NCBI GenBank assembly: GCA_958510875.1
Contig: OY294068.1
Coordinates: forward strand, 80,533,978-80,597,977
Direction: 5' to 3'
Length of the DNA: 64,000 nucleotides
Origin: Endomychus coccineus
Lineage: Eukaryota > Arthropoda > Insecta > Coleoptera > Endomychidae
Part shown: positions 10,693 through 21,639 of the stretch, piece after piece
How the letters are laid out: every line of letters begins with the position of its first letter
Numbering within the stretch: position 1 is the stretch's first letter
Notes under the pieces: model-generated
The model's input: the letters and a program-made list of their open reading frames with translations, nothing else
Database searches by the model: none
Told to the model about the DNA's origin: nothing
Translations under genes and position numbers: made by a program

Positions 10693-11770
10693 TCAGAGTT
10701 CTAGAGGCATAGCATATTGGTTTATCTTTTCCAATAATACCTTGTGATAATATAGCTCCCAAAGCTTCATTTGAAGCGTCTCTAGTTAAGATAAAGGGTT
10801 TTGTAAAATCTGGATATTGAAGTATTGGGTGATTTACTAATAATTTTTTGCAAGTTTCAAATGATTTTATAAATTCTTGATTATGAGCTATTTTTTGTCG
10901 TTTTTCCAAACATTTAGTCATTGGTTTCGTAAGTTTCGCAGAGTCTTTAATAAATTTTCTATAATAATCGACTAATCCTAAAAATCCTTTTATTTCTTTT
11001 GTTGTCTTTGGTATTGGATATTTAGTTACTGCTTCAATTTTTTTTGGATTAGGTAACACTCCATTAGGTGTCACAAGATGTCCTAAGAATGGTACTTCTT
11101 TACTTAAAAATTCACTTTTATCAATTTGAATATCGAAATCAGCTTTTCTTAATCTCTCAAACACAATTCTCAATTTTTCAATATGTTCTTGTAATGATAC
11201 TGAAAATATTATTATATCATCCATATATACTATACATTTTTCATTTTGAATTCCCCTTAGAACATTGTCCATTACACGTTGGAATGTACTTGGGGCGTTT
11301 TTTAGACCGAAAGGCATTTTTACTATTCCTCGTGTCCTCTTGGTGTACTGAACGCTATTTGCATATATCATTTTCATTCATTTCTATTTGATGGAATCCA
11401 GATGCTAAATCTAGAGTTCTAAAATATTGTGATTTACCTAGTTTATCTAAAATTTCAGTTATGTTAGGTAATGGATATTTGTCGTCAACGCTTTTTTCAT
11501 TTAATTTTGAAAAATCGATTACCATTCTAAATTTCTTTTTTCCTGAACCATCCTCTGTTTTTAGTGCAATTATTATAGGGCTATTCCATGCGCTTGTTGA
11601 ATTCCTGATTATGTCTTGTTCTAATAATTGTGTGACTTGTTCTTCTACCTCTTTTTGATTTTCGTAAGGTAACCGGTATGGTTTCCGATATACTGGAATT
11701 TCATCTGTAGTTCTAATATAATGTTCAATTTCATTTGTGAAGGATGAAGGTTAATTTTCGCAATGAAAAA
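10658..11770 (-). pseudogene. Gypsy reverse transcriptase
   Basis: The 239-codon frame 10658-11377 has MPFGLKNAPSTFQRVMD, the catalytic YMDDIIIFS and GFLGLVDYYRKFIK, all standard Ty3/Gypsy RT motifs. The N-terminal part continues right to about 11770 in another frame (EEQVTQLLEQDIIRNS, then DLASGFHQIEM). A frameshift near 11380 separates them. The polymerase core is otherwise well kept. Confidence 0.92.
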
Positions 11771-11775
11771 TGTCT

Positions 11776-12135
11776 CTATATTGGAAACATAATTCTCTGA
11801 TTGCTTTTTTCCTCTTTTAGATTTAGATGGTTAAGTCTTAGATATTTGATATTTTGTTTTAATTCGTTATCGTGTTCGTTAATTAAGTCATTGTTACTTA
11901 TCTCTAATTGCTCATAATTATTTAATTCTGTCACTTCAAGCGGTTTCTCAAGTTTTATCTCTACTGAGTATTCATTTGAATTTGTTACAGAAACAATAGC
12001 GTGGCTGTTATTTATTGTCACTAGAGATGATGGTAATTCAAGTCCTGGTTCAAATAAAGAGTATTCTATTATTCCCTGACTTGCGTTTGAATTTACTGGG
12101 ATTTTAATTACTTGTTTTGTACGAGGTTTAATCAT
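11776..12135 (-). pseudogene. Gypsy protease-RT linker region
   Basis: 119-codon minus frame between RT and the inserted transposon. It contains PRTKQVIKIPVNSN and a proline/glutamate-rich segment typical of the interval between protease and RT in insect Gypsy elements. There is no catalytic motif of its own. Its N-terminal continuation lies beyond the inserted transposon, at 13140-13500. Confidence 0.7.
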
Positions 12136-12174
12136 TTTATTATAACTTTCGTGACTTGTATTTTGTTTTTAGTA

Positions 12175-13129
12175 CCGGGATATCAAAAATTATTTTGGTC
12201 AAGGGTGGTTGTGGAATTTAAAACGTGTGTCTAACTTTACGTTTGAAATAATTATGTCATAATTAATTTGAAGTTTCTAAAAGTGCGAAATTTCGCAATT
12301 TTATACGAATATTGTAACACTCAGAAGTCTTTAGCGCTTTGGACTCCGGGATTTTCACGTGGCCTATCGAAATTAGAAGGTTCGAATTATCTAAAAACAG
12401 ACGCCAGACGTCCTATGTAATTAGCTACGAACGAAATCATTTTGACATATGCCTCGAGGAGCTCGCTGCGCGTAAGTCAGAGTTCATACATTTTACCTCG
12501 GTCTTGTTAATTTGGGGCCGTTTCTTGTCCCGTGCGACCGGCGCCACCTGTAATAAAGTGTTCTTGGCTATGGGCCGCTAGTTTCTACCCGCTTCGTGTA
12601 TATTTTAGTCGCGAGAAAATTCCCTTTGGTACGTCGCACGTAGACGCGCGTAGCTGAGACCTGAGAATAGCTCGAACTGTTTGAATTGAATTTTCCTATT
12701 TAATTGACATTTATCGAAAAAATAAGTGCTGTCAGGCACGGTCCGATACTAAATCTAACTACATGGAGCGAAAACGGCACGCGAAAAGTCATCGTAAAGC
12801 CGTATCAGGTACAACCAGTTTGCACTTTTCTAACTCGCGTGCTACGGGCTTCTCACGTGAACCTCATTCGATTTACGGAAAATTAACTATTTCAAAACAG
12901 TTTTTGACCCGGATTGTGGCTATCACGACCTCAGAAAAGGTTCAAAGTTCACAATATTATTTCATAATTTGTAGTTCATTATTGTTTTACAACTGAAATA
13001 AATAGGTATGAAATTTGTAGGTTTTTGATGATGTCAGTGTGACAGTGACATAATTATTCCAAACATAAAGTAAGACACACGTTTTAGATTCCACAACCAC
13101 CCTTGACCAAGATAATTTTGATATCCCGG
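12175..13129. mobile_element. 955-bp non-autonomous TIR DNA transposon inside Gypsy
   Basis: The ends are inverted repeats of about 85 bp (12175-12259 and 13046-13129) starting ccgggatatcaaaa, with few mismatches. Both sides are flanked by TA, consistent with a Tc1/mariner-type target duplication. It interrupts the Gypsy polyprotein between protease and linker. The interior (about 12320-12900) is richer in GC and CpG than its surroundings and has no transposase; short frames there (80 and 77 codons) match nothing I know. Confidence 0.85.
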
Positions 13130-13134
13130 TATAT

Positions 13135-13500
13135 AGGTATTTCAGCTTTTGTTCTTAATACTCCATTTTTTATGTCAATATTGGCATCTCATTTTTGTAG
13201 AGTAAATCTATTCCTATCAAACCGTCATATCTGTTATTAAAATTGAATACACAAAAATTGTTAAATAGTTTTGTATTAAATGTTTTTGGTAACGGTATTT
13301 TTGCCACGTATTTGTGTAAAGTGGTATTATGTGCAGATCTTATTTTAAATGGTTCATTCCAAACATAATTTTTATTATGTTTATCTACGGTTTTCGGATT
13401 TATCAATGTTTTTGACAATCCCGTATCAATTAAAAATTTTAAATTTGAATGAGGAATTTTGATGTAGGGTAATACATTGATATCAATATTATTTAGTTCT
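13135..13500 (-). pseudogene. Gypsy aspartic protease
   Basis: The minus frame shows the active site as LKFLIDTGLSKTLINP with an intact Asp-Thr-Gly, followed by the flap region and YDGLIGIDLL, the conserved second-half motif of retropepsins. The 82-codon ORF 13170-13418 covers most of it; the active site lies just upstream (about 13410-13440) in a shifted frame. It cleaves the Gag-Pol polyprotein in functional elements. Confidence 0.82.
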
Positions 13501-13501
13501 A

Positions 13502-14700
13502 TTATGTCTTCTCTGTTTGTGTCTGGTCTAAATGAAAATTTTGCTCATCGTAATCGAATTTTTCGTCAAATTCTTCATTTTGACAATCATAATCAATGTC
13601 ATTATATTCTGGATTATCTGAATACACTGGTTCGGTTTCATCCATTTCATAATGGAATAATTCTTCTGAAGTGAAATTTTTGTGTTGATTTGGTCTTTGT
13701 ACTGGTTGTACATTGTACATTCTTTGAGTAGTATTATTAGTTCGTCTCGTATTACCTGAACTTGTGTCCATTGGTACAGGTTTATTTTGTATAGATCGTT
13801 TAAAATTATTAAAATTATAATTTCGAGCTTTATTCATCCAATGATTCGTACTGTTATAATATGGTCTTGGTTGATTTGGAATATTTCGTCTGTTTGTAAA
13901 TTGTTGTCTATTATTACCTTGATATTGAGGATTAAAATTTTGACGATTAATCATGGGTTTGCTCGGTTATAATTTTATTGGGGGCTTATAAAATCTATTA
14001 CTTCCTACTGTATGCATTCTGTCTCTGTAATAGTTTACATTCTCTTCTTCTACAACTGAATTCGTAGCTCTCTCTAAATTTTCAGGGTTTCTGAATCTTA
14101 TTTTGAAAGTTTTTCAGGCAAGGCATTCAAATATGAATCTAAATAGATTTCGTCATACATTTGTGTTTTCACTATTCTAACCGCATTATCTGGTTCTTCT
14201 AGTCTAAGTTTATTCAAGATCATACTTTTGATATCTTGTATTCTCATACCTACCGTATATGGAGTTTCATTTTTCTCCAATTTAACATTCATTAAATCTC
14301 TAATTAAGCATTATAATTTCTTTAATCTCCAAAATAAGATATTAAAAGATTTTTGATTGCAGGCCATGGATTTGCTTCTTCTCTACTACCTATTAGTGTT
14401 AAAGCTCGTCCTTCTTATTTATTTATCAGAATTCTTAATAGCCATTCATTATTTTGAGGTTGATTTGGGTCAATTAATGTAGTTAAGAATTTTTCGCAAG
14501 CATTGATAAAAATTCCTAGAGTTGCTTGTTCTCCATTGTATGGGGAAGCGTCAATGAATATTTTGTTTATATTGAAATTTGCCATTATTTGATTATAATT
14601 AGAATTATTAAAAGAATTATTTTCTTCAATGAATTCTAAATCTTCTTCGTTATTTATTCTTAAGTTCCTCCCTTTATATCTATATTACTCAAAATTTCAT
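13502..14700 (-). pseudogene. Gypsy Gag, broken
   Basis: Frame 13502-13954 (150 codons) is Asn/Gln/Arg-rich (NNRQQFTNRRNIPNQPRPYY) with no CCHC knuckle, then acidic, as in Gag C-termini of several insect Gypsy lineages. Frame 14098-14292 contains TVGMRIQDIKSMI and YLNALPEKL, a Gag capsid-type segment. Further N-terminal remnants run to about 14700. At least three frame breaks occur. Confidence 0.7.
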
Positions 14701-14782
14701 GTATTTCATGTGACATGTGATAGTGGATATTATAGGATAAACAGATTCTCTTACTTGATTGATGTCTTCATTGATGTCTTCT

Positions 14783-14933
14783 GATGAGTGACGTCGGCGA
14801 TGTTGTCCAGGCCACTTGGATATCTCGACGATTTTGTTCGGGATATGTTTGATTTTCAGATGAGTGACTTCGGCGATGCTGTCCAGGCCACTTGGATATC
14901 TCGACGATTTTGTTCGGGATATGTTTGATTTTC
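14783..14933. repeat. Two 76-bp direct repeats in the Gypsy leader
   Basis: Units 14783-14858 and 14859-14933 both start gatgagtgac and differ at a few bases. They lie between the primer site and gag, that is, in the 5' leader of the Gypsy RNA, where duplications of control sequence are common. Confidence 0.92.
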
Positions 14934-15008
14934 TTTAATTCCAATTTTAAGTATAAAAATGCACGAACATTAGTACTCGATTTTGTAGTAAAAATGCATT
15001 TTCTTGGA

Positions 15009-15026
15009 ATCCTACCGACTGCGCCA
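15009..15026 (-). promoter_or_regulatory. Gypsy primer-binding site, tRNA-Ser type
   Basis: Minus strand tggcgcagtcggtaggat is the primer site known from the 17.6/297 group of insect Gypsy elements, complementary to a tRNA-Ser 3' end. It marks the inner end of the 5' LTR at 15027. Confidence 0.85.
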
Positions 15027-15399
15027 GTTTTATTTCCGGTTTAAAGAAATAACTTTTTTTAAAAGATTTGGAAACTTTTATGTTTATTAAGAGCAATGTT
15101 AAAGCTACAATAATTCATACAGTAATGATCCCATTCACAGGTGGATCCTATATTTATAGCTAATTCACATCTCTTGACGTTGCTGGTCGTCATTCTTAGC
15201 ATTAGTAATTAATTTTATGATGAATAGACTAGAATGAAGATTTATCATTATTAATACACTAATCTATTCTTCTGTTACGATGAGTCATCATAATTAATAT
15301 AATAAAGAGCGTCTTTATAGGATATATAACTAGCACATCAACTAGATTCCGAATATGCAATGAAGTAACCACTTCCGGTTTCATACTGATGATCCAAAA

Positions 15400-15790
15400 A
15401 TTGATGAAAAACGTTCGAACAAGTGACAGAATACGTCACAAGCGACTCGAACATGCGACAGACGCCATGGCAGTCTGAACACGTGACAGACGCCTTGAAC
15501 ACGTGACAGACGCCATGACACCTCCTATAAGATGTGTCTAGCCTGTGTAGTCCATTTAGACACAACCGATTGAAAAGAGACAGTCTCATCTTCACAGTTC
15601 ATTCATGGATGGCGCTCATCTATGACAGTTCATAGATTCGCTCGTAACATTTCATAGACCAATGATGACAGTTCATAGATTCACCCGTGACAGTTCATAA
15701 ATCTGCCATGTCAGTTTCACCATCCACCATAACAGTTCATACAAACGCCATGACACCTCCTCGGAGATGATCACACACCATCTACTCTAC
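15400..15790. repeat. Degenerate short-repeat block
   Basis: Two imperfect motif families alternate: gaacacgtgacagacgcc (about three copies, 15410-15515) and tgacagttcatagattc (about five copies, 15620-15740), with atgacacctcct at both ends (15515 and 15750). GC content exceeds the surroundings. No coding signal; the 85-codon minus frame here is a product of the repeats. Confidence 0.7.
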
Positions 15791-16051
15791 AACCTGCACA
15801 CTCTATGATTTCGTAATATGTGCCCATGTGTGACATAGGTTAGCTCTATGCTCTGGATTAGCTGCACCTAGACCGGATTCTAGCTAGACACTTACGGTCT
15901 GGAGGTAGGTCAATGTATCTGGTTGCTTGAACTTACCATGTGTCCTTAACGTTCCAATAATCTAATTTCAATTCGATTTAATTATATATAAACTCTCGGG
16001 AAATAGGTCACATTAACATTAAGCTATTATATTTCCTCGTCTTTTCGTACG

Positions 16052-16075
16052 TTTCGGTCTCACGACCATCATCAG
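16052..16075 (-). ncRNA. Candidate hammerhead ribozyme core 1
   Basis: Minus strand reads ctgatga, one t, then a stem ggtc-gtga-gacc, then gaaa. CUGANGA and GAAA around stem II are the invariant hammerhead core. The extra t before the stem recurs in the other candidates. Stems I and III were not established. Confidence 0.5.
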
Positions 16076-16283
16076 AAGACTTATAATGTCTAGAACTGGA
16101 TTACTTAAAACTAATTGTATTAACACAAAGCGTCCTTATAGCACCAATTTCAACTAAAATGCCCACGTCGCCGAAACGAACAGAAACACGAATAATCGAA
16201 ATTGTTATATTCGATACAATAAAACAAAACACTTTCACTTTGTTTTTTATCACAGATGTTATAGAAACAAATCGTGACATTAA

Positions 16284-16309
16284 TTTCGACACTAGCGTGT
16301 CATCTTCAA
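16284..16309 (-). ncRNA. Candidate hammerhead ribozyme core 2
   Basis: Minus strand reads ttgaaga, one t, a perfect 5-bp stem gacac-gcta-gtgtc, then gaaa. Only the first base departs from CUGANGA. The architecture equals core 1 with an unrelated stem sequence, which favours structural conservation. Confidence 0.4.
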
Positions 16310-16320
16310 ACGATACATTA

Positions 16321-17150
16321 GTATTTGTTTTATTTTATTATATCAATATGATAAATTATCACAAAGTAACGTCTTTTACCATTGAGTCTTCTAATTTTAA
16401 TTCCTCCATTTTTAATTTGTGCTAGTCGTTGTCATGTTCATATTCATTTATTAAAATTTCCTTCATTACTTTCATGTATTTTTTGAGTCTGTTATTTTTT
16501 CAAAGCGAACTTTGTCCTTATCCATTTTGATTCCCTATTTCTCAATCATTCTTTTTCCATCCACACCGAATTATAATAATATTTTGGAAACAGTAATCAA
16601 TTTCATTTGGAACCGGTACAATCGTGATAGTAAATGTATATTCTCAATTTTGATCTTCCGGAAAATCAGAATTTTAGGATTTTTATCGAGCTTGAGAATG
16701 AGGTTTTAGCATTCTTATTTCAACATCATATTGCCAGCTATGCTACCATCAATAATCATGGGTTGTATGAAACGGTATCTAACTACACGTATTCAGATAT
16801 TCTCTGATTGTTGAACAGGAAGCAGTGACGTCTTATTTCAGATATCTAGAGGTTCATAAAATAAAAATTGTTCATTCTCTCTTCTGATTATTTACCTAAT
16901 TGATAAATAATCAAATCTTATCACATTAATTTTAAAGTTTATATATTTTGAGCGATTTTTTTGTTATCTATGAATACTATTGGCGGTTACTCTTGTATTA
17001 TTTTAGAGCCAAATTTGAACTCTTTATGAAGTATTTCGTGAGGAAGGCTATTATCATATAGAAAAAAAAGCTATCAGTAACAAAATATGTAATTTTCAGG
17101 CAATAACTATTCTAACAACATCACAATACGGTTAAAGAAGTAACAAATCT
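16321..17150. other. AT-rich stretch, no gene recognised
   Basis: Only short frames without recognisable motifs. It may hold upstream LINE sequence too eroded to read. Confidence 0.4.
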
Positions 17151-17179
17151 AGTAATAATGGAATAATGCCTGCACAGAT

Positions 17180-18320
17180 TTTATTCAAAAGATCTACAAT
17201 TATGTAGACAATAAATATCGTAGCATCATTAATTTTGATCTCACATCTGGATTTGACACTGAAAACATACTATTTCCAATTAATAAACTGAATGTTCTTG
17301 GTTTCATTCTTACATAAAAAATAGGAAAGCTTATTTTCAGGTTAACAATACTAAGTCATATAATTACAACTTAAGCGTCGGAGTTAGACAAGACTCCATT
17401 ATTGGCCCCCTGTGATTCATACTATTTGCTAATGAATTTCCATCATACATGAGGAATGACTCAGTCTTCATGTATGCTGATGACATTACCATCATCATTT
17501 ATTCTACAACTTGGTTTGATTTGGAACAGGAAGCAAACCATATTCTTTGTATCTTTGCAGAAAGGTGTCATACGAATTCATTCATAGCGAATGTTAATGA
17601 AACAGTGTGTGTACCATTTTTAGCATGTCAACAACAATCAGACAATATTCAGTTGAATCTTTCGTTAAATAACATATGGATTGAGATGAATTCATCTGCG
17701 AAATTCTTAAGTATTCTTATAGACACGTCACTTCAAATGGTCTTCTCATGTAAACTGTTTATGTAAAAAATTTCCAAAGCGATAGTTGCGTTATCAAATT
17801 TAAAGTTTAAAGAGTGAATTCAATAGGAAACATTTACTATCAGCATACTATTCGTTATTCTATCCACTGATAAGTCTGAATATTCCAGTTTGGGGTCAAT
17901 CTTCACATTTCAATAGAATATTTGTTTTACAAAATAGGGCATTGCATATAATATTTAATCTGTCCTACAGGAAGTTATGTTAGAACATTCTTAGGGATCA
18001 AAATATACTAACGCTCATACATATTTATATTTATAAAGCTGCAATATATGTGTATAACCACAAATCTAATTTAATGTTGAAAAATAATATACATGAACAT
18101 GCTGTAAGGAATAAAGACAACATTCATATGGCAAGTACAATGTACACTTGTTTACTAAATCACCGTTGAACAATAGCAGTAAAATACCAACTAAAATATA
18201 ATATTAAAATAATGTGAAAATTTTCAAGAAGACTTCGGAATTCCTTCTATAATTTCAAAGAGCATTATATTCTGTCTGTGTTTATGTTGCATATTTGTAT
18301 GTATGTATCTATGAGTGTAG
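17180..18320 (+). pseudogene. LINE reverse transcriptase relic (Jockey-like)
   Basis: The plus frame shows INFDLTSGFDTENILFPINK (RT motif with the first catalytic Asp), a broken GVRQDSIIGPL (normally GVPQGSxLGPL), then FMYADDITIIIY, the catalytic YADD box, in the 105-codon frame 17449-17766. Downstream remnants run to about 18320. Several stops and frameshifts. No clear LINE tail: the A-rich tract near 18355 belongs to the next element's inverted repeat. Confidence 0.8.
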
Positions 18321-18326
18321 GCATTT

Positions 18327-19678
18327 AATATTTTTCAAGAAGTTGAGGGTTACATAAAATAAAAATATAATCATTTACTTGTTGGCAACATCCTAATCTG
18401 TGAGAGGTTTCGACCCTTAAATTACCTAGTTTCATCTCTTATTCTGTCCTTCAGCTCATCAACGTTGTTAGATTTTTGAGTGTAAACCTTACTTTTGAGA
18501 TCTAAATCCAGCACTGTAAGATCTGGAGACCTTGCTGGCCACTCAATGTTACCTCGACTTCCAATCCACCTACCGAGGAAAATTCTGTCCAGATATTGGC
18601 GAACAATAACACCATAGTGTGACGGAGCCCCATCTTGTTAAAACCAAAGCCTCTCATCGATCAAGTTACGTTTCAAGGGATTTGGAAATAACCGACGTAG
18701 AATTGGCATTAGTTCGTTCTGGAGAAAACGAAGGTATCTTGCTACATTAATATTGTCATCAAAGAAAAATGGCCCTACAACTCAATTTTCATCATACTGA
18801 CCCACACATTACTTTTCTGTGGGCTCTGAGTATGATTTTCCCTATCTAATGAGGGGGGTGACAATTTTGGCAATTTACGTTCCCATTTAATGTAAAAGTA
18901 GCCTCGTCCGAGAAAATTATCCACTCTAAAGGTTTTGATCGATTTTATTCATCAGTAAATTGCAAAATCCAACTTGTCGATCTGGATCATTTTCAACTAA
19001 CCCTTATACAACTTGCATTATATAGAGGCGTTTTTTCTCATGTTTAATCATTTTTAACTGTAACTGTTTTATGATTAAGATCACTATCACGGGCCAGTTG
19101 ACGGGCTGAAGTGACCGGATTTTCTTCTAGAGCAACTAACAAATTCAACTTTGTGTCGTCATCAACATCAGTCTGCCTCTGTCTCGGTACATTTCCGACA
19201 TGACCCATGTTTATTGGTGGCAAGTCGGGATGCGTTTCTCGGAACAGACGAACAACCTCGCATTGAATTCATCACCATATCCAATCATCATCAAAATCAA
19301 CATATCCAATTATCATTAAAATTTCGATTTTTAGCGATTCACTTGAATAAGGCATTTTCACCAGTTTGCAGCAACACGTAATGAAATAATAGAGATTATT
19401 TCATTAGATTCCATAAATTCACTTAATCCTATAATATGCTCTAGTTTCTTAAATTCGGAACCTTGACCTAGGTACGCTACCGATGTAGTAAATACGAATA
19501 TTATGATAATAAATACGCAACATGAACATTAGGTGAGCAAGGTGAGAAGTCAATGTCAACCTTCTTATGAAAACAAGGCTCCAACTTGATGCTTTTGAGC
19601 AAGTGTTACGTTGAAAGGTAATTAAACTTAAGAATTATATTTTTATTTTATGTAACCCTCAATGTCTTGAAAAATATT
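18327..19678 (-). mobile_element. Tc1/mariner-type element with 45-bp inverted repeats
   Basis: Inverted repeats 18327-18371 and 19634-19678 match at 43 of 45 positions and enclose about 1.35 kb containing a decayed transposase. I infer these are its termini, though they could be subterminal: a second mariner-like end (ccatcctgtatac, near 19923) lies outside them. Confidence 0.6.
18400..19290 (-). pseudogene. DDE transposase, Tc1/mariner superfamily, decayed
   Basis: On the minus strand, N-terminal segments include EVVRLFRETHPDLPPIN and PVTSARQLARDSDLNHKTV (helix-turn-helix region). The C-terminal part shows GNIEWPARSPDLTVLDLDLK and NNVDELKDRIRDET, the standard ending of IS630/Tc1/mariner-type transposases with the third catalytic region in SPDLTxLD. 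Multiple stops and frameshifts break it. It once catalysed cut-and-paste transposition. Confidence 0.8.
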
Positions 19679-20730
19679 GAATGTGATTAGTACGCTGAAT
19701 TCGTTTTTCTGTCACCTCTCCAATGAGGGGTTACAAGCCATAGTGTTGCATTTGAAAAAAAATTGGGGGTGGTTTCCACTCTTCCTGAAGGGCTATATTT
19801 CGCATATTACTTGGAAAAAGGAAGGTAAATACTTTCAAACGTTGATATTCCTCGGTAATTTTTTGGAACACTATTCAGTTCCCCGGTAGGAAATTTATTC
19901 CAGTTGAAGTCTCCATCCTGTATACTCATGTGTATGTATATGCATGCGAATTGTATCATTCATCAGTTAGTAGTGCTGCTTACAAAATTACTATTACTAC
20001 TTTAATAATACATTATAATAATGTGTTCTATGTCATATTTCAATACTTCATTATCATATTTGTATCACATACTTTTATTTTGACTAAATGTATCTCAAAT
20101 AGTTAAAAAAATATCTATCTATCTATAACGTAAGGGGCCTGGAGTGTTTCAGTGCAAGAAGCTTTCAATAATATGGTTAAGCTTAATCTAAAGCTTAGGG
20201 TTATTTGTAAACAGTTTAATATAGAAATATTTTAATTTTTTTTATTTACAAGAGTGATTTTTGAGGTTGATCAGTTGCTAACCCATAGAATGAATCCCGC
20301 CCTGACTATCAGATGCGACGTCCCGTAGCAAGCTACGCTTGACTGGTAGTCGTCGCCTCAGTGCGTGCACGTGGCAGACTTTCTCAAAGTTCAAAAGCAT
20401 TTCTCTATACGTCAACACTGAACGTCACACTCCTTGACAATCATTAGAAATAACAAAAATAGTTCAAATACCTGCAGCTCACACGATTTGATCAACTCGC
20501 TGTTTAATCGTTATTAAATGAAATATGCAACATTATCGATTCATGATATTATGCCTGGATACAATTTATTTTTTTCCTTTCATACCTCATAACCCAAAGA
20601 ATACGACAAACACAATTAGGCAAAAATTATTTGTTCTCTCGATAATAGTGAAGTATTGTAGCTATTATTTGGAATAAATCATTTGAAAAATCGATGGTAG
20701 AAGCCGTTACTTTATGGTAATTAATCATTT
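19679..20730. other. Mariner-like subterminal sequence and unassigned DNA
   Basis: 19680-19925 has the look of a mariner end, finishing ccatcctgtatac. A short tatc microsatellite lies near 20120. The 20270-20420 interval is somewhat GC-rich, with no recognised gene. Confidence 0.4.
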
Positions 20731-20734
20731 TGAT

Positions 20735-20936
20735 TATAATGAAAGAATAACTACTTTGTTTTTATACCACTTTTAACGTGAAGACGTGACTATAATTTCA
20801 ACACCAACACGTGCCATTATCAAACAAATAGAAAATTTGGCACTTCGGTGTTGAAACTATAGTTACGTCTTCACGTTATTATTAATAAAAGTGGTTTAAA
20901 ACAAAGTAGTTATTCTTTCATATAATCAAAATAAAT
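20735..20936. repeat. Inverted pair of Penelope-type modules
   Basis: Two arms of about 85-95 bp face each other; each has aagaataactactttgttt, then the acgtgaagacgt segment and a ttcaacacc stem region. The module resembles 16205-16320 and 42445-42520. The inner parts retain stem-loop remnants but degraded hammerhead core bases. Confidence 0.75.
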
Positions 20937-21600
20937 CATTTCGTATCAAAGGATGCAAAATTATGAAATCTACAATGATATAAATCAAAACTGAAACGTA
21001 ACTTCGTATTTAAGAGTAAATATATAATTTTTACAATAACTGTTGTAATGTATTTGGTTTCATGGTACTTTTACGTTCCTATTTCTTTTTGTAGTTTTCA
21101 GACGTTAATATTATATATTAGTTGATGATAATTGTAATGCAACCTTACTTCAACATATTTCTGGAACAAGGACTCAAATAAATTGGGGAAGCCAATGTAA
21201 AGAACCGGTGAAATTCCTGTATGCTTAGGCCGAAGTATTCTGTACCCCTTATTCTATATCCAGGCAATTCCTACTTAAGAGTGTTAACCAGACACCCAAA
21301 GTGGATGAACAGCATAAGACTGGGTGTTTAGATGAGTGGTTAATGGACCTGAAGAGGTTTAGTTCCATTCTCGTTCTTAGTTTCTGAATTTCCTCCGTGT
21401 CGCATAGGTCTATAGGAAGTGGTCAGCGTCTTAAAGGCATCAGTGATTCGCAGCTGTATTGTGCGTATCTGTTACATCTTCTTGTTTGCACTACCTCACC
21501 TGCACAGAGGTGGGTAACTTGGAACCATTTTCTGAAGATGGTCGTTTTTCTTCTACATATTGTCTACACGAGAGGGAAACCTATAATGTTCGAAGAACAA
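20937..21600. other. Unassigned spacer
   Basis: No recognisable gene. From about 21150 base composition becomes more balanced, which may mark the 3' region of the minus-strand Jockey copy. Confidence 0.35.
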
Positions 21601-21639
21601 CGTGTGAGCTAGCAGTGGAATGTTGGGAAAGGAGATAGG

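Larger units (their letters stand above)
9060..15340 (-). mobile_element. Gypsy retrotransposon (17.6/297-like), nearly full length
   Basis: Reading right to left: 5' LTR (from about 15027, outer limit unclear), tRNA-Ser primer site, leader with duplicated 76-bp unit, Gag, protease, inserted 955-bp transposon, linker, RT, RNase H, integrase. The order is complete but every ORF is interrupted. An intact 3' LTR was not recognised. Confidence 0.85.
15975..16320 (-). repeat. Penelope-type terminal repeat with two hammerhead-like cores
   Basis: 15990-16230 matches the sequence at 55882-56045 and, in opposite orientation, 33786-33893 (shared runs such as cgccgaaacgaacagaaaca). The next module (16205-16320) resembles those at 20740-20935 and 42445-42520. 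Hammerhead-like cores lie at 16052-16075 and 16284-16309, read on the minus strand. Their similarity to the flank of the Penelope ORF at 33.8 kb supports a Penelope-like origin. Confidence 0.65.

Noticed and set aside
18355..18371. A-rich tract as a LINE poly(A) tail
   Set aside because: The same tract occurs inverted at 19634-19650, so it belongs to the DNA transposon's inverted repeat.
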